A stretch of DNA of 64,000 nucleotides from Bog-473 sp963781955. Its GTDB lineage: Bacteria > Actinomycetota > Acidimicrobiia > Acidimicrobiales > RAAP-2. This document shows positions 8,235 to 18,434 of this stretch, one piece after another (the stretch's first letter is position 1; every line of letters starts with the position of its first letter). Below the pieces are notes generated by a model, which saw nothing but the letters and a program-made list of their open reading frames with translations, ran no database searches and was not told where the DNA came from. The stretch lies in NCBI GenBank assembly GCA_963781955.1, contig CAWAHU010000002.1:1-64000 (forward strand), read 5' to 3'. The position numbers and the translations under genes were made by a program.

Positions 8235-9026
8235 TCAGGTTGGTGTCGGAGCCTGCTCGTTTAGGTCGGCGAGCAAGGACGCGACACGAGCGTGGAACGC
8301 TCGCCAGGACCTTTCGTTGTCGCGCGTCAAGGTGGTCGACATCACCGAGAGGTCAGCGACTCGATCGAGGGTCTCGGCCACGGAGTAGAGATATCCGGGC
8401 GTCGCCCGTCGGCTCCTTAGATCGTTGCGGAGCGATGTCGGAGAGAAGTCAATGCTCTCCAAGATCTCAACGGCACGGCCCAGGAGACGACCGACAAGCT
8501 GGCTCATCTCGGCTGCCAGACAGTTGTTAGAGATGATGCGATGTCGCTCGCCAAGGAGATCCGACAGGCCACTGATCGGAATCAGGGCTGCGGCTACATC
8601 CCATGAGATTGCCATCGCCTCGGCGAGCCACGCTCCGGTCTCTACGGCGAGTTTGGCCTGCGCGCCGAGGCGCTCTTTGATCTGAGACATCTCGGCCGGT
8701 TCCCCGGCACCCTCCATGAAGAGAATGCCGCTGACCTCTATCGCTGTCTGGTCATTGAGGTCTTCGCAGCCTGAGTAGGGGACTCCCTTGGGCCCATGAG
8801 AAGCCGGCACGAGACTCCACCGATCAGCGAGCGCCTTGAAGGCCTTCGAGGCCCTCAGTATCTCTAGGGCCGACTCCAGTGGCTCAGCTGCATAGAACTT
8901 CTCGTGTTCACGGTGGGCATATGAGAGATTCAACGCAGCCTCTAAGAGCGACCGGCTGATCGTCGCCTCATCCTGACCCTCGGAGCCGGCTGTCACAACC
9001 GTGGTTCCATCCTTTCCGCATGCCAC
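8235..9026 (-). CDS. Hypothetical mostly helical protein, 263 aa
   Basis: The product is soluble and mostly alpha-helical by composition, with no signal peptide or membrane segment. It starts with GTG and reads through LNLSYAHREHEKFYA, a motif-like stretch I associate with uncharacterised actinobacterial proteins of this length. It stands alone on the minus strand between arsC and a broken acetyltransferase gene. Base and codon use look less GC-biased than in the catabolic genes further right, which may indicate a different origin. No function can be given. Confidence 0.6.
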   Translation of the reverse strand: MACGKDGTTVVTAGSEGQDEATISRSLLEAALNLSYAHREHEKFYAAEPLESALEILRASKAFKALADRWSLVPASHGPKGVPYSGCEDLNDQTAIEVSGILFMEGAGEPAEMSQIKERLGAQAKLAVETGAWLAEAMAISWDVAAALIPISGLSDLLGERHRIISNNCLAAEMSQLVGRLLGRAVEILESIDFSPTSLRNDLRSRRATPGYLYSVAETLDRVADLSVMSTTLTRDNERSWRAFHARVASLLADLNEQAPTPT

Positions 9027-9232
9027 TCACAGGTAGTCGGCACCTACGACCCTCTATTCGAAGGTATTCCGAGCGAGGATCGGCGAACCAGGGTCGTTCG
9101 TCCTATCCGCTCCTGCGGAGGGGGTTGCATTCTCCGGGGTGTCCCCGCAGTGCCGGAGCACCCATCCTCCTGGCGGTTCGGAGACACCCGCCAGATCCGG
9201 AAGAACGGCTCGCATTCGACCAACTGACGTCC

Positions 9233-9684
9233 ATGTCCTTCACCATCGGTGACGCCGTCCCGGCAGATCTGCCGGACCTTGAAGGTGTCAATCGAAGGGC
9301 TTCCCTATCGATCGATGATGATCGGGACCGTCTCTTGGAAGATCCCGAATGGTTGGTGCTTTGGGAGGATGGACTCCGAGAGGGCCGGATGCGGCTCGCC
9401 GTTGATGAGGCCGGCGCCGCGGTCGGCTTCGCTGCCTATCTGATCCAGAATAGCGTGGCTGAGCTCGAGGACCTGTTCGTTGACCCTGCGCACATGCGTC
9501 GAGGCATCGGGGACAGCTGGTCCCGGACATCTCAAGACAACTTCACTCTCTGGGATACCAGACCTTTCACGTAACTGCCAACCCTCATGCCATGGACTTC
9601 TACGAACACATGACGTTCGTGGCCGACTGTGTCGGCGATACGGAGTTCTACTCAGCGCCCCGTATGCAGAGACGCACCGCCTGA
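9233..9684 (+). pseudogene. GNAT N-acetyltransferase, frameshifted
   Basis: From the ATG at 9233 the frame encodes an acetyltransferase: a beta-alpha start (MSFTIGDAVPADLPDLEGVN) and the acetyl-CoA loop region LEDLFVDPAHMRRGIG. The frame then breaks. A second frame from about 9511 supplies the missing C-terminal part (GQLVPDIS, then YQTFHVTANPHAMDFYEHM) and ends at TGA 9682-9684. A single base missing in the G-run at 9509-9512 would join both parts into a normal 150-residue GNAT protein. It is either a real frameshift mutation or a homopolymer sequencing error. The substrate is unknown. Confidence 0.72.
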
Positions 9685-9770
9685 GGCACAGCGGCCGTGC
9701 CCATACCTTCGATCAAAGGCATCGCCACTGCGAGGTCCGGGGATCTTCGAAACGCGAGAGGATCTCCTTC

Positions 9771-10082
9771 GTGAAGGTCCAGCTTCTCTTCTTCGATGGT
9801 TGCCCGCACTGGCTCGAGATGGAAGGTCGGCTTCGGCACGCGCTTGATCTGTCGGGCATTGCGACGACGATCGAGCACTGTCACGTTGACACCCAGGAAG
9901 CAGCGGACCGGTATGGGTTCGCAGGGTCTCCGTCGATTCTCCTCGACGGACGAGACCCATTCCCATCGGCCCCCCGAGACTTCGCCCTGACGTGCCGCAT
10001 CTACTCCACCCCACAGGGGCCAGCAGGCGTGCCGACGTTGGAGCAGCTGTCCGATGTCATCAAGGATGCGACCAGAACTTAA
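9771..10082 (+). CDS. Thioredoxin-fold protein of mercury/metal-linked type
   Basis: The protein has 103 residues and begins VKVQLLFFDGCPHW, a beta strand plus a single-cysteine thioredoxin-like motif. GSPSILLDGRDPF (cis-proline region) and LTCRIYSTPQGPAGVPT follow. Similar small proteins occur beside alkylmercury lyase and metal efflux genes in actinobacteria, where they may shuttle thiols or bind metal. The start is GTG at 9771 with GAGAGGA upstream. The next gene is a cation diffusion exporter, which supports a metal link. Only one cysteine is present in the active motif, so it is unlikely to be a classical disulfide reductase. Confidence 0.65.
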   Translation: MKVQLLFFDGCPHWLEMEGRLRHALDLSGIATTIEHCHVDTQEAADRYGFAGSPSILLDGRDPFPSAPRDFALTCRIYSTPQGPAGVPTLEQLSDVIKDATRT

Positions 10083-10202
10083 TCTGAGCTATCCCTCAAA
10101 TGTTGTGATCCTCACCGACCCGGCATACGGGGCACCCTAAGACAATCAAATGCGACCGATTCGCAACGTGCGGCCGCATGGGGGTGGAACGAGACTGGAT
10201 CC

Positions 10203-11290
10203 GTGGCTGCGACGAACGACGGACCGGGACCTCACCCGCACCACAGTGACGATGCCGGTGCTCCCAACCACGACCACGGGCAGAATCGTGGTCACGAGCA
10301 TGACCACGGCAACCTTCTCGGCGTCTTACGGAGACTCGTGGCTCCGCACTCCCACGACGCCAAGGACTCGCTGGATCAGGCTCTAGAAGGGAGCCGGGAC
10401 GGCATCCGTGCCGTCGCGATCTCTCTGGCGATCCTGCTCGTCACGGCAGGTATCCAGGCCCTCGTCGTGGTGGTCAGTGGCTCGGTAGCCCTGTTGGGTG
10501 ACACCCTCCACAACGCGGCCGATGCCTTGAGCGCTGCGCCCTTGTGGCTGGCCTTCCGACTCGGACGACGGACGCCCACGACAAGGTTCACCTACGGCTA
10601 CGGCAAGGCGGAGGACGTGGCCGGGGTCGTGGTCCTGGCTCTAATCTTCGGGTCCGCCGCCTTCGCCGGATACGAAGCTATCTACCGCCTCATCCACCCG
10701 CAGAAGATCACGCATCTGGGCATCGTGATGGTTGCCGCGATGGTCGGAGCAGTGGGCAACGAGGTCGTCGCTCAATATCGCATCCGCTCGGCCGCCGCAT
10801 CGGCTCGGCTGCTCTGGAGGCCGACGGTATCCACGCGCGCACTGACGGCGTCACCTCGCTGCTGGTGCTCATCGGGGCCATCGCCGTGGTGCTCGGTGCG
10901 CAGTGGGCGGATGCAGTGGTGGGATTGGTGATCACGGCTGCGATCTTGGTTGTCGGCTACCAGGCCGCTCGGAGCGTGGGACAGCGTCTGCTTGATGCAG
11001 TCGATCCGAACATCGTCGTTCGCATCACAGACGTAGTAGCCGCGGTTGACGGAGTCGTTGACGTGACCGAGGTCCGAGCGCGGTGGATGGGACACCGTCT
11101 CATGGCCCAGGTCCGACTCAGTGTCGATGATTCGTTGTCCGTGACAAGGGCGCACGGCATCGCCGAGGTTGCACACCACGAGCTTCTCCACCACATCTCC
11201 AACCTGTCCGACGCCATCATCCACGTCGACCCAGCCGGGTTCGGACTCGATCCACATGCCTCAACGGCTCACCATCGGAGTCGGCGATAG
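10203..11290 (+). pseudogene. Cation diffusion facilitator metal exporter, frameshifted
   Basis: The N-terminus is a histidine-rich metal-binding tail (HPHH, HDHGQNRGHEHDHG). Membrane segments follow with the first metal site GDTLHNAADAL (HxxxD). The frame breaks near 10787 and continues one frame over with GRRIGSAALEADGIHARTDGVTS, which holds the second HxxxD site. A cytoplasmic C-terminal domain follows to TGA/TAG at 11290. Restoring one base after 10787 gives a normal CDF of about 362 residues. CDF proteins export zinc, cobalt, cadmium or iron in exchange for protons. It is 121 bases after the thioredoxin-like gene. Confidence 0.8.
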
Positions 11291-11515
11291 TCAGAAGCGG
11301 GCCTGCCTCTATGGTCCGGTGGTGGCCCCGCGTCCCGACGTGTCGGGGCAGGTATGTACGCGGCGGCCGAACGCTTCGTCGTGACCTTCGCCTCGAGTTG
11401 AGGCAACGCCGACTAGCGATGGTCGATTCCGAAGAGCCAGGTCGGCGATGGGAACGCCCGGCCATGCTGGTGTTCTTCGGAATCCTTGCCTGGGCGGTCC
11501 GGCGACAGGATTGCA

Positions 11516-11701
11516 GTGACACGCCGCTCCGTGGTCGTTGCCGCGGTCGGGGAGGTTCTCGCCCTGGTCGTTGCGGCGGGTGCTCTTCTCACCTTGCTGA
11601 CCAGCGAGGGTGGCCGGAGCGGTCCGAACGTGTATGGCCCGTACGGTTCTGACGGCGGCACTCCGCAGACGAGGTCCCAGCAAGGCCGCCCGTTGCTGTA
11701 G
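11516..11701 (+). CDS. Possible small single-TM protein
   Basis: The frame starts with GTG behind ACAGGATTGCA and encodes 61 residues. TRRSVVVAAVGEVLALVVAAGALLTLL would be one membrane helix or a signal anchor, and the rest is a polar Gly/Ser/Pro-rich tail. It lies between the broken exporter and the Gfo/Idh/MocA gene. Nothing identifies a family. It could be the remains of a larger membrane protein, because another membrane-like stretch lies just upstream in a different frame at 11419-11510. Confidence 0.35.
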   Translation: MTRRSVVVAAVGEVLALVVAAGALLTLLTSEGGRSGPNVYGPYGSDGGTPQTRSQQGRPLL

Positions 11702-11759
11702 AACGGGTGGTCGCACTGCGCCCGCAGAATCCGTGCGACGAGAGAAGGCGAGCGATGGC

Positions 11760-12857
11760 ATGACGTTCGTACCCTACGATCGGCCGATCCGGGCTGCCTT
11801 CATCGGTCTCGGCCGCATCTACGATCTAAACGTCCGAGCCTACTTGGGCAACCCGGACGTCGAAGTCGTCGCGCTCGTTGATCCCGATCCGCAGCGTCGC
11901 GCCCAACGCCAGACCGATTGGCCCCAGGCACGCACCTTCGCCACCGCAGCCGAACTCGCCTCGAGTGGCCTGGCGGTCGATGCTGCCGAGGTCCTACTCC
12001 CGATCCCGCTCCACCTCGAGGGGGTCTGTGAGATGCTCAGCTACGGCTGGCATCTGAACCTGCAGAAGCCGATGTGCAGTGACCTGGGTGAAGCCCAGCA
12101 GATGCTCGACGCGGCCGAATCGAACGACCGCGTCCTGCGGGTAATGGAGAACTACCTCTTCTATGAGCCGTTGCAAAGGTTGAAGGAGACGGTCGAGTCG
12201 GGCGAACTCGGCGCAGTGAGCGGCTACCACATGAAGATGGTGGGCAGCGGCCGCGGTGGCTGGGACGTGCCCCGGTCCAGCTTCGAATGGCAGTTCGCAC
12301 AGATGCGCCGCAACAGAGGCATCTTGGTTTTCGATGACGGCTGGCACAAGCTTTCTACGGCATTGTGGCTCTTCGGACCGCTTCGGGAGGTGCGGGCGTG
12401 GGTCGGTGGCACCGAAGTCCTCCCGGATATCGAAGTCGACGCGCCAACCACCATCGTATGGGAGCATCAGAACGGCATACGCGGCGTGTGGGACATCACC
12501 TTGGCCCCCGACATGTATCTCCGGTCCGATTACTACACCAATGACGAACGGTGGGAGGTCACGGGTCGTCGCGGCTACTCACGGGTGAACCGATGCACTG
12601 GGCGGGGCATTCAGCAACCGAGCCTCGAGACCTACGTTGACGGTGAGATGCGGACATTCCACGCGCTCGATGACGACTGGGCCAGCAGCTTCCGGGACTC
12701 CGGACGCCACTGGCTGCGCTGGCTCCGTACTGGCGAGGGCGCGTTGTTGTGGGGTGCAGAGGAGGCCGTCGAGGTGTTGCGGTTTGCGCTCGCCGTGTAC
12801 GTCAGCAGCGCGGCGGGAGGGCTCGGCGTTGACCCAGCGTCATTTCGGGAGGATTGA
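11760..12857 (+). CDS. Gfo/Idh/MocA-family oxidoreductase
   Basis: The 365-residue protein opens with an NAD(P)-binding strand and loop (IRAAFIGLGRIYDLNV). It carries the usual catalytic lysine motif as LQKPMCSDLGEA in place of EKP, and has a C-terminal alpha/beta substrate domain. Family members oxidise or epimerise sugars, inositols or related polyols. The chosen ATG has GAGAAGG upstream. It stands alone, ending five bases before the convergent cellulose-synthase-like gene. The substrate cannot be told. Confidence 0.83.
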   Translation: MTFVPYDRPIRAAFIGLGRIYDLNVRAYLGNPDVEVVALVDPDPQRRAQRQTDWPQARTFATAAELASSGLAVDAAEVLLPIPLHLEGVCEMLSYGWHLNLQKPMCSDLGEAQQMLDAAESNDRVLRVMENYLFYEPLQRLKETVESGELGAVSGYHMKMVGSGRGGWDVPRSSFEWQFAQMRRNRGILVFDDGWHKLSTALWLFGPLREVRAWVGGTEVLPDIEVDAPTTIVWEHQNGIRGVWDITLAPDMYLRSDYYTNDERWEVTGRRGYSRVNRCTGRGIQQPSLETYVDGEMRTFHALDDDWASSFRDSGRHWLRWLRTGEGALLWGAEEAVEVLRFALAVYVSSAAGGLGVDPASFRED

Positions 12858-12861
12858 CCGG

Positions 12862-14779
12862 CTAGGCGTTCGACGCCTGAGCCTGACGCGTCTTCCCGAT
12901 GGCAGCCGGGACCCGGTCGTCAAGCCTTCCACTCGCCACGAGACGGGAGCGGGTGGCAACGACGTGGCAGTACTCGACCAGCGTGGCACGGTCACTGTCA
13001 GATTGAGGGGTCACCGTTCCTCCGACCCGCCACGTACGAGCCGACTCGTGGTCACGGCGGCACCCGGTCACCGTCATCACGACGTGAGCAGGCATGATGC
13101 GACCGTCGAGCATCGGAAGGTCGAGATTGAGCGCCATCTGACGGCCGGGCTCGATCGGGTCGGGACTGACGAGGCCTGCTCCCCTGGTGGTCAGGTCGAC
13201 CACCCGCACGATGACGCCATCGACCACGGCCGCAAGGCCGGCTGATGCCCTGTAGTGGCGGCGGAGCTGACGCCGTTGGCTCACCTTGGCCAGTGCTGCA
13301 ATCACGAGCCCGAGCTCCCAGAACCCCAGCAGCATGCCGATCACGAGCGGAGCACTGTTGAGGGCAGGGAGGGGCATGACGCCGGCACTCGCTAGCGAGC
13401 GCAATGCCAGAGCACAGAGCAGTACGACAGCCATGACCATCACCAGGCGCAGCTGCCGCACCGCCCGCCAGCCGCCATCATCGATCCCGTCTTTCGGCGT
13501 CACCTTGAACGTCGAGGACATCGGTCGGACAAGCGAAACTGCCGCTCGCGTGAAGATCTCCATGGTCAGGAGCATGGAGTAGGTGCCGTCCCACAGGCTG
13601 GCGCTGTCCGCGGCACAGCAATGCAGATGCGACCAGGTCGAGAGCGATCCACGGCAACCAGAATGTGAGGAACCCGCCGAGAGTCGCGTGCATGGGTAGC
13701 TGACCGCTGATCAACATGACGGTGAGCACAACCAGAAGACCGAGCCGCTGGAGTGGCACGAAGTACGCGAGCAGGGACGACATATAGCTGAGGCGCTGGC
13801 CTAGTGAAAGATGCGGCGCCACGACGGGGTTCTCCGTCGTCTTGAAGACGGCCAGGTTCCCGTGTGCCCACCGGTCCCGCTGCAAGAGGAAGGAGGACAG
13901 GTCGTGCGGGGCGAGTCCCTGCACGAGCGTCTCGTGGTGATATCGCGTCTTCCATCCCCTCCCGTGCATCTTGATGGTGGTATGAAAGTCTTCAGCGATG
14001 GTCTCTGTGGCGACTCCGCCCACGTCGAGGAGCGCTTCTCGGCGGATCACGGCGGCGGATCCACACCAAAAGACTCCGTTGTGTCTGTCCTTCGCCGGCA
14101 GGATGACCTCGAAGAACATGCTCTGGTCGTGCTTGCCGGTGGCGAAGTGCTGAAACGAGTCCTGGTTGCTGAAGTCGTGAGGAGTCTGCACAACGGCGAC
14201 CTCGGGATCGTCAAAGTATCCGACCGTCGCGTCGAGGATGTCGGGCTGGGGCACGTGGTCAGCATCGAGCACCAGGAGGAGCTCCCCGTCCAGCACGGCG
14301 AGGGCGTGGTTGATGTTCCCGGCCTTGGCATGACGGTTGTCGGGTCGGGTCACGTAGCGCGCGCCCAGGCCGCGTGCCAGCTCGCGCACTGTTTCGCGCC
14401 GGCCGTCGTCGAGCACCCAAGTGACATGCGGATACGTGATCCGGGCGCATCCGAGAAGCGTGGCCTCGAGGACATCGATGCCCTCGTCGTAGGTACAGAC
14501 GAGGACATCCACGCTGTGCGCCTCCTCGACTGGCGGTCGTACCGACGTCGGGATGCGCCAGGAGAGGAAGCAGAAGCTCGCAAGCATGGACCAGCCGAAG
14601 ACTTCGCATGTGAAGAGCAGCAGGAAGAGAGCCGGATCGGTTCGCTCCCACGTATCGAACGCCCGCCACGAGAGGTAGACCGCACCCCAGAGGACGGCGA
14701 TCATCGCCACCGACCTGATCACGGCCTCGCTGTGAACGAGGCGCGCCAATCTGAGAGTCCGGGGGGCCGCGTGCTTCAC
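12862..14779 (-). pseudogene. Cellulose-synthase-like GT2 with C-terminal PilZ domain, frameshifted
   Basis: Reading from GTG 14779, two N-terminal membrane segments lead into a GT-A domain with D92/YDEG, DAD at 172-174, the AED motif (ETIAEDFHTT, 262-264) and QRDRW at 300-304. These are the signatures of processive beta-glycan synthases such as BcsA. More membrane helices follow, then the frame breaks at about 13605-13610 (after LLCRG). It continues in the adjacent frame with SLWDGTYSMLLTMEIFTRA, further membrane helices and a PilZ domain (RRHYR and DLTTRG). PilZ binds cyclic di-GMP, so activity would be c-di-GMP-controlled. One indel correction restores about 640 residues. Confidence 0.8.
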
Positions 14780-14839
14780 GGAGCATGGATCGACTGCTTA
14801 GGAGGAGGAATTGAGCATGGCTTGGTGTGATGTCACCAT

Positions 14840-15174
14840 GCAGCAACAAATGTTGCGAGCCTGTTGAGAGAGGTCAAACAGGTTGGAGCGCCACGGAACG
14901 TAGCCGTGGAACATCGCTTCTTCCTCGATCTTCCGGGCAGCCTGCTCCCGTAGGGCTGATCGAGCTCGGCGGACGGCTTCAACGCCCGACATCCTGAGCC
15001 AGAGCACGGCGTCGGCGACTCATCTGGGAGAACTCGCGGGCGTGGAGGATCCTCACGGAGCCTTCGTTGGCGGCCGCCAGCCGGGTCACGAAGTCGAGGA
15101 CCGTGTGCCCGGACCCGTACTGATCGAGTGCGAAGAGCGACGATTCTCACACTTTGAACATGAGAAACAACCAA
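14840..15174 (-). pseudogene. Universal stress protein remnant
   Basis: Several frames together give a UspA-like N-terminal half: VRIVAL, then after a one-base slip ALDQYGSGHTVLDFV, RLAAANEGSVRILHAREF and a basic tail. USP proteins begin with a similar strand, an ALDGS-like turn and VRVLHV strand. A further fragment in a third frame (GVEAVRRARSALREQAARKI) resembles the following helix. No single frame is intact, and the ATP-binding GSxG end is not visible. The call rests on this patchy match only. Confidence 0.4.
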
Positions 15175-15303
15175 TCCAGACCAAACAGAAGCGGAATGCC
15201 CTGAGGAGTCGAACCTATGACGACCGTACGAGTTCGCCTGCTAACTCCGCGCGAAGGGAGCCTCTGACCGTCAACACGCTGTGAACGGTGCCTCGCAGCA
15301 CGG

Positions 15304-15317
15304 GGCGGAGCTCCGCC
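15304..15317. other. Perfect palindrome upstream of terC
   Basis: GGCGGAGCTCCGCC is a 14-base perfect palindrome in the untranslated region 70 bases before the TerC start. It could be a protein-binding site or part of an RNA leader. I could not match the manganese-sensing yybP-ykoY riboswitch consensus here. Confidence 0.25.
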
Positions 15318-15386
15318 ACGACTCGTAGGCCGCTCGAGCCGGGGTGAACCTCGGCTTACCGGTTGTTGCGCCAGACTGGCTGCGCG

Positions 15387-16304
15387 ATGAACCCCCAGAC
15401 GCCGCTGTGGGCCTGGTCGGCGGTCATCCTGGCGATCGGCTTCTTCCTGCTCGTCGACATCCGGACACACAAGCTCCGGCCGCCGACGCTCACGTGGGCG
15501 CTCATCGCCAGCGCGGCCTGGATAGGCGTCAGCGTGCTCTTCGGGGTGATCCTCGGCATCATGCAGGGTGCTGGGGTCGCCGAGCAGTACTTCGGCGCCT
15601 ACCTCCTGGAGAAGTCGCTCAGCATCGACAACGTCTTCGTCTTCGTCGTGTTGTTCAGCACCTTCGCCGTCCCTCGTGTGCTGCAACACCGCGTCCTCTA
15701 CTACGGCGTCGTCGGCGCGCTGGTGCTGCGTGCCGCGTTCATCACTGCAGGCGCCAACCTGCTCGACGACTTCAGCTGGATCCGCTACTTGTTCGGCGCC
15801 ATCGTTGTGATCGCAGGGCTACGCATGGCCCGCGGTGGAGAGCCGGTCGATCCCGAACGGAATCTGCTCGTCCGCGGGGTCCGTCGCATCGTCCCCGTCA
15901 CAGCGGACTACCAGGGCGACCGATTCTTCGTGCGCCAATTCGGTCGCCGGGTGGCAACCCCGCTCCTCGTCGTGCTGGTGGCGATCGAGTCCAGCGACAT
16001 CGTGTTCGCGACCGATTCGATCCCGGCGGTCTTCGGCGTCACGACCGACGTCTTCGTGGTCTTCACGTCGAACGCGTTCGCCGTGCTCGGCCTCCGCGCC
16101 CTCTACTTCGTGTTCGCCGACCTCATGGATCGGTTCTCGTACCTGCAGTACGGCCTGGCCGTCCTCTTGGTCTTCATCGGCGTCAAGCTGCTCCTTGCCG
16201 GCACCGTCGAGATCCCGATCTTCTTCACCCTCGCCTTCATCTCCCTGGCCATCGGCGTCTCGATCCTCGTCAGCGTGGTGACGTGGCGCCGAGGACGGTC
16301 CTGA
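15387..16304 (+). CDS. TerC/Alx-family integral membrane protein
   Basis: The 305-residue product has eight to nine membrane segments and the acidic TerC motifs EKSLSIDNVFVF and AIESSDIVFATDSIPAVFG, whose aspartates and glutamates lie in the membrane. Relatives (Alx, MeeY/MeeF) export manganese, and TerC itself is linked to tellurite resistance. Length and motif order are normal. The ATG at 15387 lacks a clear ribosome site, so a start slightly upstream (TTG near 15363) is possible. It fits the metal-stress setting of its left neighbours. Confidence 0.9.
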   Translation: MNPQTPLWAWSAVILAIGFFLLVDIRTHKLRPPTLTWALIASAAWIGVSVLFGVILGIMQGAGVAEQYFGAYLLEKSLSIDNVFVFVVLFSTFAVPRVLQHRVLYYGVVGALVLRAAFITAGANLLDDFSWIRYLFGAIVVIAGLRMARGGEPVDPERNLLVRGVRRIVPVTADYQGDRFFVRQFGRRVATPLLVVLVAIESSDIVFATDSIPAVFGVTTDVFVVFTSNAFAVLGLRALYFVFADLMDRFSYLQYGLAVLLVFIGVKLLLAGTVEIPIFFTLAFISLAIGVSILVSVVTWRRGRS

Positions 16305-16330
16305 GCGCTCCCGGGCGCGACGTGGGCGCG

Positions 16331-16359
16331 TGGTCGCCCGGGGCCTTCGGGCGCCACCA
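16331..16359 (+). terminator. Stem-loop after terC
   Basis: TGGTCGCCCG at 16331-16340 can pair with CGGGCGCCACCA at 16348-16359 around a short loop. It lies 27 bases after the terC stop. There is no T-run, as is common for terminators in GC-rich actinomycetes. Confidence 0.4.
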
Positions 16360-16438
16360 TGGAGGGGCCGGCACGGGACTGGGAGCGGTGGCTCGGCGCC
16401 ATCAACGGCTGGCCGAGGCCTCCTACCGGAAGTCCAAG

Positions 16439-17029
16439 GAGGACGGGTAGACGTGGATCAGGCGACGGTGGAGCTCTACGTGGATTCCGCTCGGTGCGGG
16501 TCAACATGTCGTGCGCTGGTCGGGCAGGGCGTACGAGTGGGTCACGGCGACCCTGGCACGTCGTCCTTCTCGTGACCTCTACCACTCCGCCCTCGTGCTG
16601 TCGCTACCGCCCAGTCAGGTCGTGATCGAGATGACGCCGATCCCGAGGAGGGCGAATCGGAACGAGGGGTCGTCGTCGAGGGCCCGGTGTGGTCCCGGCG
16701 CATGGCGCACCTCCGCATCTTCCGTTACGAGATCCGTCGGTGGGTGGGTGGGTCCATCCCCGATCTGGGTTGGGCGGTGGATCTCTCCGCTCCGGTTGTC
16801 GTGCGATCCCGACGAAGCGCTCCGGCTGTTCGACCTGGTCCCCGCGGTCCCTGCCCTGACGTGGGGGCGGGACACCGGTGGTTGGGGCGAGATGTGGAAC
16901 TCAAACTCGGTGGTCGCCTGGCTAATCGAGAGCGGCGACCTCGATGCCGCTTCGATCGACCCGCCCGGCACCGGCCGGGCACCCGGGTGGTCCGCCGGTG
17001 TCAGCGTGGCCCTGCACGGGGCATGCTGA
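16439..17029 (+). pseudogene. Decayed hypothetical protein with several frame breaks
   Basis: Three successive frames read like one conserved protein. The first gives RPSRDLYHSALVLSL and VVIEMTPIP. The second, from about 16660, gives MAHLRIFRYEIRRW and GSIPDLGWAVD. The third, from about 16785, gives LSCDPDEALRLFDLVPAVP, LTWGRD and MWNSNSVVAWLIESGDLDA to the end. The order and junctions match an uncharacterised actinobacterial protein of roughly 200 residues that I recall only by its MWNSNS segment. At least two indels separate the parts. A more garbled N-terminal piece starts near 16450. Confidence 0.5.
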
Positions 17030-17341
17030 GGACGCGGACGATCGACGACGCAGCGGGTGGCTTCGAAGGACTGCTGAAGTTGGCCGAGGCCTGCACAGGT
17101 ACTTCAGCTGGGCCACCACGACCACGATGTCCCGCTTCGCGCAGTCGGCCGACGACGTGCCGCCGGGGCTCCCGATCCCGCACTGGTCGTGGGACGGGGC
17201 CGATGGGGAGGGAAGTCGGCGGACGGGGCGGGAACTGAAGCCAGAACCTCGGGAGAGACGGGACGCCGCACGAGTCGAGCGTCGGATGAGCGTCCGGCCG
17301 GGCGGATCCGAGGATGCCGGCGACCGACCGCGCGCCTGCGA
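17030..17341. other. 312-bp gap without a supported gene
   Basis: This stretch lies between the decayed plus-strand gene and the stop of the APH-like gene. Short frames on both strands have no ribosome site and no recognisable motif. I see nothing else in it. Confidence 0.4.
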
Positions 17342-18400
17342 CTACGTCGTTCCCAGGCGCTCGTGCAGCAGGCCGATGCTGTCCAGGTCGACGATCGCCT
17401 GCGTCGTGCGCTCCATGGCCCGGCGGCCCAACTCGATCGGCTGCCAGCGAGACCCCATGGCGGCCGTCGTCGTGGCCGAGATCCAGGAGTACACGGCGAA
17501 CAGGCGGTGCTGCTCGAGCTGGACGCGGGGCTCGATCCCGATGGCCCGCCCAGCGAGAGCGTCCCGGTAGCGGGCCAGCAGGGTCCCCTCCTCGGCCCGG
17601 CGGACCTCGGTCGGCAGTGAGTTGCAGAGGAAGTAGGAGACGTCACGCATTCCCGGGTGCTCGCTGGCCACGGCCCAGTCGTAGAAGCCGGTCCGGCCGT
17701 GGTCGACGAAGAGGTTGCCCATGTGGTCGTCGCCGTGGATGAGCGTCCGCTCGCCCTCGTTCCACAGTGACCCGATGTCCCGATACCGCACCACGTAGAT
17801 CTCGCCGAGCTCCCGAAACGCCGGAGGCATCTCCCCTGCGAACTTGTCGAGCGCCGATTGCACGATGGCCGCCCCGCCCGCCATCCGTGCCTCTTGTTGT
17901 CCTCCTCCCCCGCGGCTGAGGGCGTGGCGGCCCAGCCAGGGCAGCTCCTGATCCCAGAAGGTGCCGTGGAGCACCGCCAGCTCGTCGACCAGCGAGACCG
18001 CCACGTCGAGCACGTCCGTGTCGTCCGGTCGCGGAAAACGACAACGCGAGGCCACGAGGTCCTCGAGGACCATGACGAACGAGCCCTCGTCGACGTCGAA
18101 GGAGGAGTGCCACACCCGGGGGACCCTGACCGGGAGCCGGTCGCCAACCGCGGCGTAGAGCTGGGCCTCGGCGACACCGAGGCCCACCATGCGCACGAAC
18201 TCCCGCTGGGCGCGGTCGAACGGCTGCAGTTTGACGAAGAGCGAGTCGGGCACCTCGTCGTCCACCGTCGTGATCCCGACCCGCACGCGGCCCGTCGTTC
18301 CCGAGTGCGCGTCGAGGACCTCGAGTCCTTCGATCCGCGATCCGGTCGCCTCGCTCAACCACTCCGGTGTGAGCTCTTCCACCGAAGAGGGGATCGTCAT
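17342..18400 (-). CDS. APH-fold phosphotransferase
   Basis: The 352-residue protein has the aminoglycoside-phosphotransferase-like kinase fold. The nucleotide region is near the N-terminus (GTTGRVRVGITT, LFVKLQPF). The Brenner catalytic motif is LIHGDDHMGNLF, and the Mg-binding aspartate follows in FYDWAVAS. Many actinobacterial members act on small alcohols or CoA-pathway substrates rather than antibiotics. The ATG at 18400 has GAAGGAG upstream and lies 34 bases after the TetR stop, so the two genes probably form an operon. Antibiotic resistance is not implied. Confidence 0.78.
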   Translation of the reverse strand: MTIPSSVEELTPEWLSEATGSRIEGLEVLDAHSGTTGRVRVGITTVDDEVPDSLFVKLQPFDRAQREFVRMVGLGVAEAQLYAAVGDRLPVRVPRVWHSSFDVDEGSFVMVLEDLVASRCRFPRPDDTDVLDVAVSLVDELAVLHGTFWDQELPWLGRHALSRGGGGQQEARMAGGAAIVQSALDKFAGEMPPAFRELGEIYVVRYRDIGSLWNEGERTLIHGDDHMGNLFVDHGRTGFYDWAVASEHPGMRDVSYFLCNSLPTEVRRAEEGTLLARYRDALAGRAIGIEPRVQLEQHRLFAVYSWISATTTAAMGSRWQPIELGRRAMERTTQAIVDLDSIGLLHERLGTT

Positions 18401-18434
18401 GCTCGCTGCTCTCCTTCGCTCGATGAGGGTGGCG

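Noticed and set aside
15300..15386. Possible manganese riboswitch (yybP-ykoY) before terC
   Set aside because: TerC/Alx genes often have this element, but I could not find its conserved core sequences. Only a palindrome is present.
17342..18400. Antibiotic-resistance aminoglycoside kinase
   Set aside because: The fold is APH-like, but the resistance families have other signature regions. The TetR/catabolic context suggests a metabolic kinase.
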